Assembly (NCBI RefSeq): GCF_014205795.1
Contig: NZ_JACHCN010000001.1
Location: forward strand, 248,001 to 312,000
DNA from: Rhodanobacter sp. MP7CTX1
GTDB taxonomy: Bacteria > Pseudomonadota > Gammaproteobacteria > Xanthomonadales > Rhodanobacteraceae
Length of the DNA: 64,000 nt
Direction: 5' to 3'
Position numbers and translations under genes: made by a program. Under the pieces are notes generated by a model. It did not search any database, was not told where the DNA came from, and saw only the letters and a list, made by a program, of their open reading frames with translations. Position 1 is the first letter of the stretch. Each line of letters starts with the position of its first letter. Shown in pieces: positions 40,361 to 50,402 of this stretch.

Positions 40361-41313
40361 TGCCGACGTTGCTTGCATCGCTGCAGTTGCGCGCGTGGGT
40401 CTACACCTTGATCCGCACATTCTTCGCCGAGCGTCACGTACTGGAAGTGGAGACGCCGATGCTCTCGGCCAGCGGCAATACCGACCCGAACATCGAAAGT
40501 TTCCATACCTTGTTCCATGGTCACGTCGATGCCGGCGCGCGCGAGCGTTGGCTGCGCACATCGCCGGAATATCCACTCAAGCGCCTGCTGGCTGCTGGTA
40601 TCGGCGACTGCTACGAGCTGGGCCGTGTGTTCCGCAATGGAGAGGCCGGGGGGCGGCACAATCCCGAATTCAGCATGCTGGAATGGTATCGCGTCGGCTG
40701 GGATCACCGCCGACTGATGGAGGACGCCATCACACTGGTGGAGTCCGCGCTGGCGATGCAGGGACGCCGGGCCGAAGTGCTGATCGAGAACTACCGACAG
40801 TTTTTTCTGGACGAGCTCGGCATCGATCCGCTGCATGCGCCAATCGACGACTTGCAGGCGCTGTTGGTCGATCAGAACATCGATCCGGCCGGGCTGACCC
40901 GCGATGACTGGTTGGACCTGCTGATCACTCACCGGCTGCAACCCGCGTTTCCGCGCAATCGCATTACGGTGATCCACGACTACCCCGCCAGCCAGTGCGC
41001 GCTGGCGAAGATCCGTCCCGGTGAAACCCCCTTGGCCGAACGCTTCGAGTTGTATCTGGGGCCGTATGAGCTGGCCAACGGCTATCACGAGTTGAACGAT
41101 GCGGCGGAGCAGCGTGAGCGGTTCGAGCGCGACAATGCGGTGCGCCGTGCGCGGGGACAGCGTGAAATTCCGATCGACGAAGCCTTGCTCGCCGTGCTCG
41201 ATGCGATGCCTGATTGTGCGGGCGTGGCCATGGGCGTGGAGCGTCTGCTGATGTGCCTGAGTGACACCGACGCGATCGCCGACGTGCTGGCGTTTCCGTT
41301 TTCCGAAGCGTGA
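40360..41313 (+). CDS. epmA: EF-P-(R)-beta-lysine ligase EpmA (PoxA/GenX)
   Basis: 317 residues, a truncated class-II lysyl-tRNA synthetase without anticodon-binding domain. It attaches (R)-beta-lysine to elongation factor P, which then relieves ribosome stalling at proline runs. Visible are motif 1 (FFAERHVLEVETPML), motif 2 (YELGRVFRNGE, HNPEFSMLEWYR) and motif 3 (GVAMGVERLLMCL). The start overlaps ligA by one base, so the two are co-translated. Partners epmB and efp are not in the window. Confidence 0.95.
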
Positions 41314-41346
41314 AACAAGGCCCCGCCATTCGGCGGGGCTTTGTTT
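41313..41346. terminator. Bidirectional terminator between epmA and aqpZ
   Basis: A perfect 15-bp stem (41313-41327 with 41332-41346, core AACAAGGCCCCGCC) and 4-base loop with A-run before and T-run after, so it can act for both convergent genes. Confidence 0.93.
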
Positions 41347-41348
41347 CA

Positions 41349-42050
41349 TCAGTCGCGCGTTTCCAGCAGATGGCGGTAAATCAGCCCGCCGATCGCACCA
41401 CCGATCAACGGCACCAGCCAGAACAACCATAGTTGTTCGATCGCCCAACCGCCCTGAAACAGCGCCACGCCAGTGGAGCGTGCCGGGTTTACCGAAGTGT
41501 TGGTGACCGGGATGCTGATCAGGTGGATCAGGGTCAGCGTGAGACCGATCGCAATGCCCGCGAAACCGGCCGGTGCACGCTTGTCGGTGGCGCCATGGAT
41601 CACGATCAGGAAGAACGCGGTCATCACCAGTTCGCACACGATCGCGGCATGCATCGAGTAGCCGCCCGGCGAATGCGCGCCAAACCCGTTCGAGGCGAAG
41701 CCGCTGGCACTGGCGTCGAAGCCGGCCTTGCCGCTGGCAATGACATACAAGACGGCCGCCGCCGCGATCGCGCCGACCACCTGCACCACGACGTACGGAA
41801 TCACATCCCTTGCCGGGAAGCGGCCGCCGGCACACAGACCCACGGTCACAGCCGGGTTGAAGTGGCCACCGGAAATGTGGCCTACCGCATACACCATCGT
41901 CACCACGGTGAGGCCGAAGGCCAGCGCCACGCCCGCAAAGCCGATACCAAGATCCGGGAACGCCGCCGCCAGCACCGCGCTGCCGCAGCCTCCCGTGACC
42001 AGCCAGAACGTGCCGAAAAATTCGGCAGCCAACCGCTTGCTCATGCTCAT
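41349..42050 (-). CDS. aqpZ: Aquaporin Z
   Basis: 233 residues, six membrane segments and both channel NPA motifs: GGHFNPAVT in the first half and TSVNPARS in the second. The Arg of the selectivity filter follows the second NPA and small/His residues elsewhere fit a water-selective channel. AGGAG precedes the first ATG (42050) by 8 bases, so that start is preferred over the ATG two codons in. It facilitates rapid water movement across the inner membrane. Confidence 0.95.
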   Translation of the reverse strand: MSMSKRLAAEFFGTFWLVTGGCGSAVLAAAFPDLGIGFAGVALAFGLTVVTMVYAVGHISGGHFNPAVTVGLCAGGRFPARDVIPYVVVQVVGAIAAAAVLYVIASGKAGFDASASGFASNGFGAHSPGGYSMHAAIVCELVMTAFFLIVIHGATDKRAPAGFAGIAIGLTLTLIHLISIPVTNTSVNPARSTGVALFQGGWAIEQLWLFWLVPLIGGAIGGLIYRHLLETRD

Positions 42051-42262
42051 CTACTACTCTCCTTGTGTTGATAAAGACTTTGCAGCTCCCACGGCGCGCG
42101 TCAATGCAGTGCCGACATCCAGAGCCTGGCTGGTCGAAACGATACGCCATTTTCCTGACTTGCCCAATCCTGCACGAAGTGAACCGCACGGGCCTTTGAG
42201 GGCGCGGCGCTGCTGGTGTTATGTTGCCGGGCCACTTGGCTGCGCCTGGACAGGTTCGTTCG

Positions 42263-43567
42263 ATGACTCTTGCCGCTACTGAACTCTCAAACTCCCGCTT
42301 GTCCGAGCGAGCGCTGGACCGCCGCGATGTGCGCACGTTGGCGCTTGCCGCGCTCGGCGGGGCGCTGGAGTTCTACGACTTCGTGGTGTTTGTATTCTTC
42401 ACGATCCCGCTGGGCCATCTGTTCTTTCCCAAGGACACTCCCACCTGGCTGGGGCAGCTGCAGTTGTATGGCATTTTCGCGGCCGGTTACCTGGCGCGCC
42501 CGCTCGGTGGCGTGGTGATGGCGCACTACGGCGACACGCTGGGGCGCAAGAAGATGTTCACCCTCAGCGTGTTCCTGATGGCGCTGCCCACGCTGGGCAT
42601 CGGCCTGCTGCCGGTGTACGCGCAGATCGGCATGCTCGCGCCATTGCTGTTGCTGCTATTGCGGATCGTGCAGGGCATCGCGGTAGGTGGCGAAGTGCCG
42701 GGTGCATGGGTGTTCGTGGCCGAACACGTGCCGCCGCAGCGGATTGGCTTTGCCTGCGCCAGCCTTACCTCCGGGCTCACCGTGGGCATCTTGATTGGCT
42801 CGCTGGTGGCTGCCGCCATCAACCGCGGACTTGCTCCGGCCGAGGTGCTCGCCTGGGGTTGGCGGCTGCCGTTCCTGGTTGGCGGTGTCTTCGGCTTTTT
42901 CGCGGTTTGGCTGCGCCGCTGGCTTAGCGAAACACCGGTGTTCGAAGCGATGCATGCGCGTCGCGAACTGGTTTCCGGATTGCCTTTGAAACAGGTGCTG
43001 CAGCGGCATTTGCCCAGCGTGCTGCTGTCGATGTCGGTGACCTGGATGCTCACGGCCGCGATCGTGGTGATCATCCTGTTGACGCCATCACGGGTGCAGT
43101 TGGACTTCCACATCGAGCCGACGCGGGCGTTCCTCGGTAACAGCGTGGCCTCGTTCGCGCTGGGGCTGGGTTGTCTGTTTTACGGCTGGCTGGCTGATCG
43201 CCTCGGCTATGCGCGCACGCTGCTGCTTGGCGCGATCGGGCTGCTGCTCGGCAGCTATGCGCTGTATCTGGACCTGCAAGCCGGCGCCGCGCATTTCGTC
43301 GCGTTGTATGCGTTGGCTGGCTTCAGTGTCGGCGTGGTCGGGGTGGTGCCGGCGCTGATGGTGGTCGCGTTCCCGCCAGCGGTACGATTCTCCGGGCTAT
43401 CGTTCTCGTACAACATCGCCTATGCGCTGTTCGGCGGCCTCACGCCGCCGCTGATCGGATTGCTGGTGCAGCGCTTTGGCGTACTGGCACCAGCGCACTA
43501 TGTGGCGATGACGGCGTTGATCGGGATCGGTGCCGCGATCTGGTCGATGCGCCGCTCCAGGCAATGA
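42263..43567 (+). CDS. MFS transporter of the metabolite:H+ symporter type (ProP-like)
   Basis: 434 residues, 12 membrane segments. The N-terminus GGALEFYDFVVFVFF, AGYLARPLGGVVMAHYGDTLGRKK and RIVQGIAVGGEVPGAW are signatures of the MHS group that takes up osmolytes, dicarboxylates or aromatic acids with protons. The substrate is not deducible. The C-terminal coiled coil of true ProP is missing. Start at 42263 has only a weak ribosome site. Confidence 0.88.
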   Translation: MTLAATELSNSRLSERALDRRDVRTLALAALGGALEFYDFVVFVFFTIPLGHLFFPKDTPTWLGQLQLYGIFAAGYLARPLGGVVMAHYGDTLGRKKMFTLSVFLMALPTLGIGLLPVYAQIGMLAPLLLLLLRIVQGIAVGGEVPGAWVFVAEHVPPQRIGFACASLTSGLTVGILIGSLVAAAINRGLAPAEVLAWGWRLPFLVGGVFGFFAVWLRRWLSETPVFEAMHARRELVSGLPLKQVLQRHLPSVLLSMSVTWMLTAAIVVIILLTPSRVQLDFHIEPTRAFLGNSVASFALGLGCLFYGWLADRLGYARTLLLGAIGLLLGSYALYLDLQAGAAHFVALYALAGFSVGVVGVVPALMVVAFPPAVRFSGLSFSYNIAYALFGGLTPPLIGLLVQRFGVLAPAHYVAMTALIGIGAAIWSMRRSRQ

Positions 43568-43586
43568 CGCTTGTCTGGAGTGAGGA

Positions 43587-44273
43587 CTAGAACTCCAGCT
43601 CCTGTGCCGCACACAGATAGTCGACCAGTGGTGAGGCACGCTTGAACGTTGCCACGACCCACGGCAGCAGTTCAGTCGAGCAGGCGAGTGCCTCATCGAA
43701 GTTTTCGCCGACCGCGAAATCCTTGCGCTTGATATCCTCGATCAGCTCATGCGCGGGGTCGAAGCCCCGCGGCGGACGGCTCAGCGATTCGCCCCAGAAC
43801 GTGAGGTGCTCGCGGAATGCTTTGCTCTGCGTGGCGCGCTTCCAGGCGGCCGGGTTGTCGGAGATGAAGCCACGAATATGCTTCAACGCATCCGGCTCCG
43901 GATGCCACATGCCACCGCCGGCAAAGCAGTCGCCGGGTTGGATATGCACGTAAAAGGACGGTGCCGGGATTTCATGCCGCCGCTCATGGAAGAAGCGTGA
44001 GCCCTGCCACGGCTTGTACGGCAGCTTGTTGTTGGAGAAGCGCGTGTCGCGATAAATGCGAAACAGCGAGCCACCGTTCTTGCGCGCATCGGCACGGTAG
44101 TGCGGGCTGATCTTCGTCAGCGGAGCCTGCATGTCGGTGATCAATTCAAGGAACGGTTCGCGCACGCGGCGCTCGTAATCATCCTTGTGCTCGGCAAACC
44201 ACTCGCGGCTGTTGTTGCGATCAAGCGCACGCAGGAAGCGGAACGTGGCGGGCGAGAAATAGGCTTTTGACAT
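43587..44273 (-). CDS. DUF2461 family protein
   Basis: 228 residues from ATG 44273; a longer reading would run into the intergenic repeat and is rejected. Family pattern: F(S)PATFRFLRALDRNNSREWFAEHK at the start, GGSLFRIYRDTRFSNNKLPYK, a GGGMWHPEPDAL centre and RPPRGFDPAHELIEDIKRKDF toward the end. DUF2461 proteins occur in bacteria and fungi; their activity is unknown. The convergent MFS gene ends 20 bases away. Confidence 0.9.
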   Translation of the reverse strand: MSKAYFSPATFRFLRALDRNNSREWFAEHKDDYERRVREPFLELITDMQAPLTKISPHYRADARKNGGSLFRIYRDTRFSNNKLPYKPWQGSRFFHERRHEIPAPSFYVHIQPGDCFAGGGMWHPEPDALKHIRGFISDNPAAWKRATQSKAFREHLTFWGESLSRPPRGFDPAHELIEDIKRKDFAVGENFDEALACSTELLPWVVATFKRASPLVDYLCAAQELEF

Positions 44274-44410
44274 GACAGATCGGATCTCGAAGTAGGCGAA
44301 GATGGGAGTGAGCCTGCGAAGGCTGGATGTCGAAGCGAACATTCGCATAGCGAATGGGCCGAAGGCAGGCCGCAGGAGCTGCCCGAAGCACAACTTGGCG
44401 GTCGGCGGCA

Positions 44411-44545
44411 TGTTGGGCATCGCTGCGCTCACCCCAACCTACGGGGTGTGGGTCAGCGTCGAATGTAGGTTGGGGTGAGCACAGCGATGCCCAACATGGT
44501 CGTCGACGCACTGTTGGGGTTCGCCGAGCGCTCATCCCAACCTAC
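44411..44545. repeat. GTAGGTTGGGGTGAGC repeat, cluster of three arms
   Basis: Three arms: 44411-44442 (TGTTGGGCATCGCTGCGCTC side), 44464-44496 (opposite orientation) and 44512-44545 (a diverged third arm). The last bases of the third arm, CTA at 44542-44544, are the TAG stop codon of sbcB on the minus strand. Confidence 0.88.
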
Positions 44546-45990
44546 GAGTGGATATCAAGGTTGTTGGCCAGCTCTTCCCCCCAGGACTGCAGTTGGTCGA
44601 GCAGGGCCTGCTTGCCTTGCGCGAGTGGGTCGCTGCGCAGCTCGGTGAGGCGCGCAAAGTAGTCGTCAAGGGTAAGGCTGGTGAGCGCCGTTGGCCGGGT
44701 CAACCTATCCCGACAAAACGCACCCCAGCGCTCGCGCTCTTCGGCATCCAGCGAATCCAGCCAGTTGCGTGCGCGGTAGCGGAACAACAGCTCCGGATAC
44801 CGCGGGTCGCGAAACGGAAACGTACGCTGGCCCAACGCGGCCGGCGGCGTGGCACGCACCTGGGCCAGCAGCTTCTTGTCGGCATCGGGCAGGAAGCCGC
44901 CGCCATACAGCGCCAACTCGGGGTCCTCCGGCGGCGGCAGTTCGCCCGCGCGCTGAAACACGCGCCGCAGTTTTTCCGCCAGTCCCTCCACCGCATGCAG
45001 GACATCGCGATGGGCCACGCAGCGATCCAGATCCACCTGCAGCCGATTCAGATCCGCACCCTGCAGCACCGACAACGGTGCCAGCGCCGGCGCATGGTTG
45101 GCTCGCACGGTGCGTAACGGGATGCGTTCGACCCCTTCGGGCAAATCGGCACGCGTCGTGAAAATGCGGTCGGCGATGTCGTCTTCGTCCAGTGCCAACC
45201 ACTCGGAGGGGTCGCTGGCCAGGTCATACACGATCACTTCGCCCGCACGGCTGGGGTGCGCAGCCAGCGGGGCGATCACGGCCAGGCAATGGCGACTGGC
45301 CGGATAGCGCGAGGACACATGCACCATCGGCGTCATGTTCACCACGTCGAGCAGCTCGAACACCTTCTGCTTGCGGCGCAAGTTGTAATACCAGTCCCAC
45401 AGCCGCGGCTGGCGCACGCGGATCAGCCCGGCCAGGTCGATCAGCGCATAGACATCGGACAAGGCATCGTGGGCGCGCTCCTGCTTGAGCTGGTTGGCGC
45501 TGGCCAGATGCTCCAGTTTGAAGCTGGGCAGGCCGTCCTCACGGGTCGGCCAGACGATGCCTTCGGGCCGCAGGGCCTGGCACATGCGCACCAGGTCGAT
45601 CAGGTCCCAGCGCGAATTGCCGTTTTCCCACTCCCGACCGTACGGCTCGTAGAAGTTGCGGTACAGCATCTGCCGTGTGAACTCGTCGTCAAAGCGTAAC
45701 GAGTTGTAGCCGACACCACAGGTGCCTGGTTCGGCCAGCTGTTCATGCACACGGGCCGCAAACTCGGCTTCAATGACGCCTTCACGTTCGGCCAGTTGCG
45801 GGGTGATGCCGGTAACCATGCAGGCATCGGGCTGCGGCGGCATTTCCAGCGGCGGCTTGCCGTAGAACATCACCGGCTCCCCGATGATTTCCAGCTCCAG
45901 CGTGGTGCGAATGCCGGCAAACTGCACGGGCCGGTCGCGTCGCGGGTCGGTGCCGAGGGTCTCGTAATCGTGCCAGAAGAAGGTCTGCAT
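44542..45990 (-). CDS. sbcB: Exodeoxyribonuclease I
   Basis: 482 residues, a 3'-5' exonuclease on single-stranded DNA that acts in recombination and mismatch repair. DEDDh exonuclease motifs: D8 and E10 in [11 protein letters not shown], the second Asp in [10 protein letters not shown], and H/D in [11 protein letters not shown]. The C-terminal half carries the SH3-like and extended helical parts of ExoI ([19 protein letters not shown]). The length equals E. coli SbcB. Its stop codon lies inside the adjacent intergenic repeat. Confidence 0.95.
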   Translation of the reverse strand: MQTFFWHDYETLGTDPRRDRPVQFAGIRTTLELEIIGEPVMFYGKPPLEMPPQPDACMVTGITPQLAEREGVIEAEFAARVHEQLAEPGTCGVGYNSLRFDDEFTRQMLYRNFYEPYGREWENGNSRWDLIDLVRMCQALRPEGIVWPTREDGLPSFKLEHLASANQLKQERAHDALSDVYALIDLAGLIRVRQPRLWDWYYNLRRKQKVFELLDVVNMTPMVHVSSRYPASRHCLAVIAPLAAHPSRAGEVIVYDLASDPSEWLALDEDDIADRIFTTRADLPEGVERIPLRTVRANHAPALAPLSVLQGADLNRLQVDLDRCVAHRDVLHAVEGLAEKLRRVFQRAGELPPPEDPELALYGGGFLPDADKKLLAQVRATPPAALGQRTFPFRDPRYPELLFRYRARNWLDSLDAEERERWGAFCRDRLTRPTALTSLTLDDYFARLTELRSDPLAQGKQALLDQLQSWGEELANNLDIHS

Positions 45991-46094
45991 GCGGGAGTCA
46001 TTGGGACAGGCTCCCCATCATCGCATGGCCAAAACCCGCACTCACATGGGCATTCCCGGCAAGACTGATAAACTTGGGTACCCAAGGAGTGTCC

Positions 46095-46664
46095 ATGAGC
46101 CAAGCCAACGATGACAACCTGATCTGGATCGATCTGGAGATGACCGGCCTAGATACTGATAACGACTCGATCCTGGAGATCGCCACGGTCGTCACCGACA
46201 AGCACCTGAACGTGCTGGCCGAGGGCCCGGTATTCGCAATCCGCCACGAAATCGACCGCCTTGAGTCGATGGACAGCTGGAATAGCAACCAGCACCACAA
46301 GTCCGGTTTGTGGCGACAGGTGCTGATTTCGGAAACCGATCACGGCATGGCTGAGCAGGCCACCGTCGAGTTTCTGCGTGCGTGGGTGGCACCGGGCAAG
46401 TCGCCGATGTGCGGCAATTCGATCTGCCAGGATCGGCGTTTCATGTATCGGCAGATGCCGCGACTGGAACGTTATTTCCATTACCGCAACCTCGATGTGT
46501 CCACGCTCAAGGAGCTGGCCCGGCGCTGGGCACCAAACATTGCGAAGAATTTCGGCAAGGAATCCGCACATACCGCGCTATCGGACATCCGCGACTCGAT
46601 CGAGGAGCTGCGCTACTACCGTCGCTACATGGGTGAGCTTGGCGGCGGTGGCATCGAGGTATGA
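46095..46664 (+). CDS. orn: Oligoribonuclease
   Basis: 189 residues; degrades di- to pentaribonucleotides and, in many bacteria, pGpG from cyclic-di-GMP turnover. DEDDh motifs: D13 and E15 in [22 protein letters not shown], and H/D in [15 protein letters not shown] at 46095 has AAGGAG 5 bases upstream. It stands divergent from sbcB and 81 bases before folP. Confidence 0.97.
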   Translation: MSQANDDNLIWIDLEMTGLDTDNDSILEIATVVTDKHLNVLAEGPVFAIRHEIDRLESMDSWNSNQHHKSGLWRQVLISETDHGMAEQATVEFLRAWVAPGKSPMCGNSICQDRRFMYRQMPRLERYFHYRNLDVSTLKELARRWAPNIAKNFGKESAHTALSDIRDSIEELRYYRRYMGELGGGGIEV

Positions 46665-46745
46665 GGTTGCCCTCATGGGTTGCGTGAAATGCCGCAACCC
46701 TCAGGTTTCGAGTGAGTCCGGTGTCGAGTCATTGAGGGTTTGAGT

Positions 46746-47654
46746 ATGTCGATCGATCTGTTTGCGACGGTACTGAACTGCGCCGGGCGCCCGCTGCGGC
46801 TTGACCGTCCACGCGTCGTGGGGATCCTCAATCTCACCCCGGATTCGTTCTCCGCCGATGGTCATCACGACAGCGTGGAAGCGGCGGTGGCGCACGGTTT
46901 GCGCATGGCGGAGGAGGGCGCCGACATGCTCGATGTCGGCGGCGAATCCACCCGCCCCGGTGCGGCCGATGTATCGGTCGAAGAGGAATTGCGCCGCGTG
47001 CTGCCCGTCATCGAGCAGTTGATCGCACGCACGACGCTGCCGATCGCCATCGACACATCCAAGCCGCAAGTGATGCGCGCTGCGGTGGCCGCTGGCGCCG
47101 GCATGATCAATGACGTCTGGGCGTTGCGCCACGACGGCGCATTGGACGCCGCCGCCGAACTGGGCGTGCCGGTGTGCCTGGTGCACATGCAGGGCGAGCC
47201 GCGCAGCATGCAGGTCGATCCCCAGTACGACGATGTGGTCGGCGAAGTGCATCGCTTTCTGACGGACAGGCTGTTCGCCTGCGAGATGGCTGGCATGGAT
47301 CGGCGCAAGGTGATGCTCGATCCCGGCTTCGGCTTCGGCAAAACGCTGGAACACAACCTGGCACTGCTGTCTGGGCTGGATCGTTTCAGCAACTTGGGCA
47401 GCGGCGTGTATGCCGGCCTGTCGCGCAAGTCGATGATCGGCACACTGACCGGCAAGTCCGACCCGGCCGCACGCGCCGCAGGTTCGGCGGCCGCAGCGCT
47501 GATCGCCGTTCAGCGCGGTGCACGCATGGTGCGCGTACATGACGTGGCCGCTACGGTGGACGCGCTGGCCGTATGGCAGGCCGTGCATGCCGTCGACGTG
47601 GTGCCAAAGCGCAACGAAAAAACCGCCACACCACGCTGGCCAGACGACGATTGA
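46746..47654 (+). CDS. folP: Dihydropteroate synthase
   Basis: 302 residues; joins 4-aminobenzoate to the pterin pyrophosphate in folate synthesis and is the sulfonamide target. Motifs: GILNLTPDSFSADG, LDVGGESTRPGA, AIDTSK, INDVWAL, LDPGFGFGK, and the terminal RVHDV. ATG at 46746 (GAGGG upstream) is taken over the TTG two codons earlier. In this order folP is usually next to glmM, as here, although a repeat-filled 250-base gap separates them. Confidence 0.96.
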   Translation: MSIDLFATVLNCAGRPLRLDRPRVVGILNLTPDSFSADGHHDSVEAAVAHGLRMAEEGADMLDVGGESTRPGAADVSVEEELRRVLPVIEQLIARTTLPIAIDTSKPQVMRAAVAAGAGMINDVWALRHDGALDAAAELGVPVCLVHMQGEPRSMQVDPQYDDVVGEVHRFLTDRLFACEMAGMDRRKVMLDPGFGFGKTLEHNLALLSGLDRFSNLGSGVYAGLSRKSMIGTLTGKSDPAARAAGSAAAALIAVQRGARMVRVHDVAATVDALAVWQAVHAVDVVPKRNEKTATPRWPDDD

Positions 47655-47684
47655 ACTCTTTAGTGCGCCTCGAAAGCCGCTGCC

Positions 47685-47832
47685 CGTCATTCCTGCGAAG
47701 GCAGAGGCGCTTTTCAACAGCGAAGCTGGTCAACCCAGCGCCATTGATCTTCAAGAACTTGAAGCACTGGGTCCCCGTCTTCGCAGGGATGACGAGCTGG
47801 GGTTCCCTGCCAATGCAGGGATGACGACGGGT
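47685..47832. repeat. GTCATCCCTGCGAAGGCAGGGA repeat cluster between folP and glmM
   Basis: A direct unit at 47685-47707, an inverted unit around 47768-47795 and a further truncated unit (TTCCCTGCCAATGCAGGGATGACGACGGG) to 47832. CTTCAAGAACTTGAAG is shared with the cluster at 33905-34054. Confidence 0.85.
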
Positions 47833-47905
47833 TAACAGGTTATTCGAGGTGGCGCTATGCTGCCGCCGCAACAACAAGAAAACCCCTTCGGGAATGCAAG
47901 ACGCC

Positions 47906-49273
47906 ATGACTCAACGAAAATATTTCGGCACAGACGGCATTCGTGGCCCAGTCGGTGAATGGCCGATCAGCGCGGATTTCATGTTGCGACTGGGGCGTGC
48001 CGTGGGCAGCGTGCTCGCTCGCGCTGGCAATGATCGCCCACTGGTGCTGATCGGCAAGGACACCCGCGTCTCCGGCTACATGTTCGAATCCGCGCTGGAA
48101 GCTGGCCTGGTCGCCGCGGGCGCCGACGTCGGCTTGCTCGGCCCGATGCCGACGCCAGCGGTCGCGTTTTTGACCCGCTCGATGCGCGCCAGCGCCGGCA
48201 TCGTGATCAGCGCGTCGCACAACCCGCACCAGGACAACGGCATCAAGTTCTTTTCCGCGAACGGCGAAAAGCTCCTGGATGCGGTCGAGCTCGCGATCGA
48301 GCTGGAAGTGGACGCGGACTTTGTCACGGTGCCGTCCGAAGAACTGGGCAAGGCCACTCGCATCGGTGACGCGGTGGCGCGTTACGCCGAGTTCTGCAAA
48401 GCCACCGTCCCGGAAGACTTCACCCTGCGCGGCCTCAAGATCGTGCTCGATTGCGCGCACGGCGCGACCTACCAGGTCGCCCCCAAGGTGTTCTCCGAGC
48501 TGGGTGCCGAGGTGATCGCCATCGGCGACAAGCCGGACGGTTTCAATATCAATAGCAATGTCGGCTCGACGCATCCGCAGGCGCTGCAGGATGCCGTACT
48601 GGCGCATGCTGCCGACATCGGTATGGCGTTCGATGGCGATGGCGACCGGCTGATGCTGGTCGACCACAATGGCGCGGTCGCCGACGGTGATGACATCCTC
48701 TACGTGCTGGCCCGCAACCTGCTCGCGCAAGGACTGCTCAAGCAACCGGTAGTCGGCACCTTGATGAGCAACTATGGCCTGCAACTGGCATTGGCGGAAT
48801 TGGGCGTGCCCCTGGTGCGCGCCAATGTAGGCGATCGCTATGTGATGCAGCTGCTCAGGGAGCATGGCGGCATCCTGGGTGGCGAGACCTCGGGCCACAT
48901 ACTGTGCCTGGATCGCGCCACCACCGGCGACGGCATTGTGGCTGCGCTCGCCGTACTGGAGGCGTTGGCCTTGTCCGGGCAGGACCTGGCCGCTGCGCGC
49001 AAAGGTCTGAAAAAACTGCCGCAAGTCATGTTGAACGTGCGCGCCAACGGCGCCCGCGAAGCGCTGTCCGGCACCGAGGTACAACAGGCGCTGGCCGAGG
49101 TGGAGCGAGTTTTGCAGGGTCGTGGCCGGGTTGTGTTGCGGGCCTCCGGTACCGAGCCGCTGGTGCGCGTTACCGTCGAGGCGGCCGACGCAGCAGAAGT
49201 ACAGCAGTTGGCAGGCTGGCTCGCCGACGTCGTAAAATCGGCAGCCAAGACACATTCTGCTGAGGCATTGTGA
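47906..49273 (+). CDS. glmM: Phosphoglucosamine mutase
   Basis: 455 residues; interconverts glucosamine-6-P and glucosamine-1-P for peptidoglycan and LPS precursors. Motifs: [10 protein letters not shown] at the start, the phosphoserine loop [15 protein letters not shown], the metal loop FDGDGDR, the sugar loop GGETSGH and the phosphate-binding [14 protein letters not shown] at 47906 gives the usual N-terminus. Its stop overlaps the GTG start of the following oxygenase gene (GTGA). Confidence 0.97.
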   Translation: MTQRKYFGTDGIRGPVGEWPISADFMLRLGRAVGSVLARAGNDRPLVLIGKDTRVSGYMFESALEAGLVAAGADVGLLGPMPTPAVAFLTRSMRASAGIVISASHNPHQDNGIKFFSANGEKLLDAVELAIELEVDADFVTVPSEELGKATRIGDAVARYAEFCKATVPEDFTLRGLKIVLDCAHGATYQVAPKVFSELGAEVIAIGDKPDGFNINSNVGSTHPQALQDAVLAHAADIGMAFDGDGDRLMLVDHNGAVADGDDILYVLARNLLAQGLLKQPVVGTLMSNYGLQLALAELGVPLVRANVGDRYVMQLLREHGGILGGETSGHILCLDRATTGDGIVAALAVLEALALSGQDLAAARKGLKKLPQVMLNVRANGAREALSGTEVQQALAEVERVLQGRGRVVLRASGTEPLVRVTVEAADAAEVQQLAGWLADVVKSAAKTHSAEAL

Positions 49274-50202
49274 AACAGGTTCCTACCCTAGACATCCGTC
49301 GTTACCACAGTGACCGCGACGCATTTGTCGCCGAGTTGGGCGCTGCGTATCGCGAGTTCGGTTTTTGCTGCATCAGTGGTCATGGCATCCCGCGCGAACT
49401 GATCGACGGTTCCTATGATGCGTTCCAGCGTTTCTTCGCGCTGCCCACCGAAACCAAGATGAAGTACCACGTGCCCGGCAGCGGGGGTGCGCGCGGGTAC
49501 ACGCCGTTCAAGGTGGAGACCGCCAAGGACAGCCAGTTCGCGGACCTCAAGGAGTTCTGGCACATCGGTCGCGAGATTCCGCGCGACTCGAAGTTCGCCG
49601 ACGTGATGCCGCCAAACCTGTGGCCCAGCGAAGTACCGGACTTCAAGCCCTGCGGCTATGGTCTGTTCGAGGCGCTGGATCAGCTCGGTACGCGCGTGCT
49701 GCGCGCGCTGGCCCTGCATGTGGGCTTGCCCGAGCACTACTTCGACGACAAGACGGATCAGGGCAACTCCATCCTGCGGCCTATCCATTACCCGCCGATC
49801 ACCCAGGAAAACATCCCGAACGTGCGCGCCGGCGCACACGAGGACATCAACTTCATCACCCTGCTGGTCGGCGCGAGCGCCGAAGGCCTGGAAGTACTGA
49901 GCGAGGGCGAGTGGCTGCCGATCACCACCGAAGGCGACGCCATCGTGGTGAACATCGGCGACATGTTGCAACGGCTGACCAACCACGTGTACCCGTCCAC
50001 CTCGCACCGCGTCGTCAATCCGCAGAACGCGAACGCGCGCAAACCACGCTATTCAGTGCCGTACTTCCTGCATCCGAATCCGGACGTCGTGCTCGACCCC
50101 GTGCCCGAATGCATCACGCCCGACAACCCGAGCCGCTACGACACCTCAATCACCTCCCACGAATACCTGATGCAGCGGCTGCGCGAGATCAAGCTGATCT
50201 GA
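49270..50202 (+). CDS. 2-oxoglutarate/Fe(II)-dependent oxygenase, isopenicillin-N-synthase-like
   Basis: 310 residues. An N-terminal DIOX_N-type domain ([15 protein letters not shown]) and a catalytic jelly-roll with iron ligands H and D in [10 protein letters not shown], distal H in STSHRVVNP and the 2OG-binding R in KPRYSVPYF. The substrate is unknown; housekeeping members of this group sit near tpiA/glmM in several Xanthomonadales. The GTG start overlaps glmM by four bases, so expression is probably coupled. Secondary-metabolite context is absent. Confidence 0.9.
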   Translation: MKQVPTLDIRRYHSDRDAFVAELGAAYREFGFCCISGHGIPRELIDGSYDAFQRFFALPTETKMKYHVPGSGGARGYTPFKVETAKDSQFADLKEFWHIGREIPRDSKFADVMPPNLWPSEVPDFKPCGYGLFEALDQLGTRVLRALALHVGLPEHYFDDKTDQGNSILRPIHYPPITQENIPNVRAGAHEDINFITLLVGASAEGLEVLSEGEWLPITTEGDAIVVNIGDMLQRLTNHVYPSTSHRVVNPQNANARKPRYSVPYFLHPNPDVVLDPVPECITPDNPSRYDTSITSHEYLMQRLREIKLI

Positions 50203-50213
50203 TCCGGCACTGC

Positions 50214-50402
50214 TCCCTCCCCTGCATGCAGGGGAGGGCTGGGGTGGGTCGCTCTTGCTCTCGACCTCAACGTCAAAAGCCACCCCCTCCCAACCTCCCC
50301 CTGCAGGCAGGGGCGGAGCACACGTAGGTTGGGGTGAGCGCCAGCGATGCCCAACACTCCCGCAGCCACAGCGTTGGGCATCGCCAACCCTCATCCCAAC
50401 CT
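50214..50402. repeat. Two adjoining intergenic repeats between convergent genes
   Basis: 50214-50318: arms CTCCCTCCCCTGCATGCAGG and its counterpart near CCTCCCCCTGCAGGCAGGGG, a second repeat type. 50324-50402: a diverged GTAGGTTGGGGTGAGC palindrome (right arm GTTGGGCATCGCCAACCCTC...). Its final CTA includes the TAG stop of the minus-strand SDR gene (50401-50403). Confidence 0.8.
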
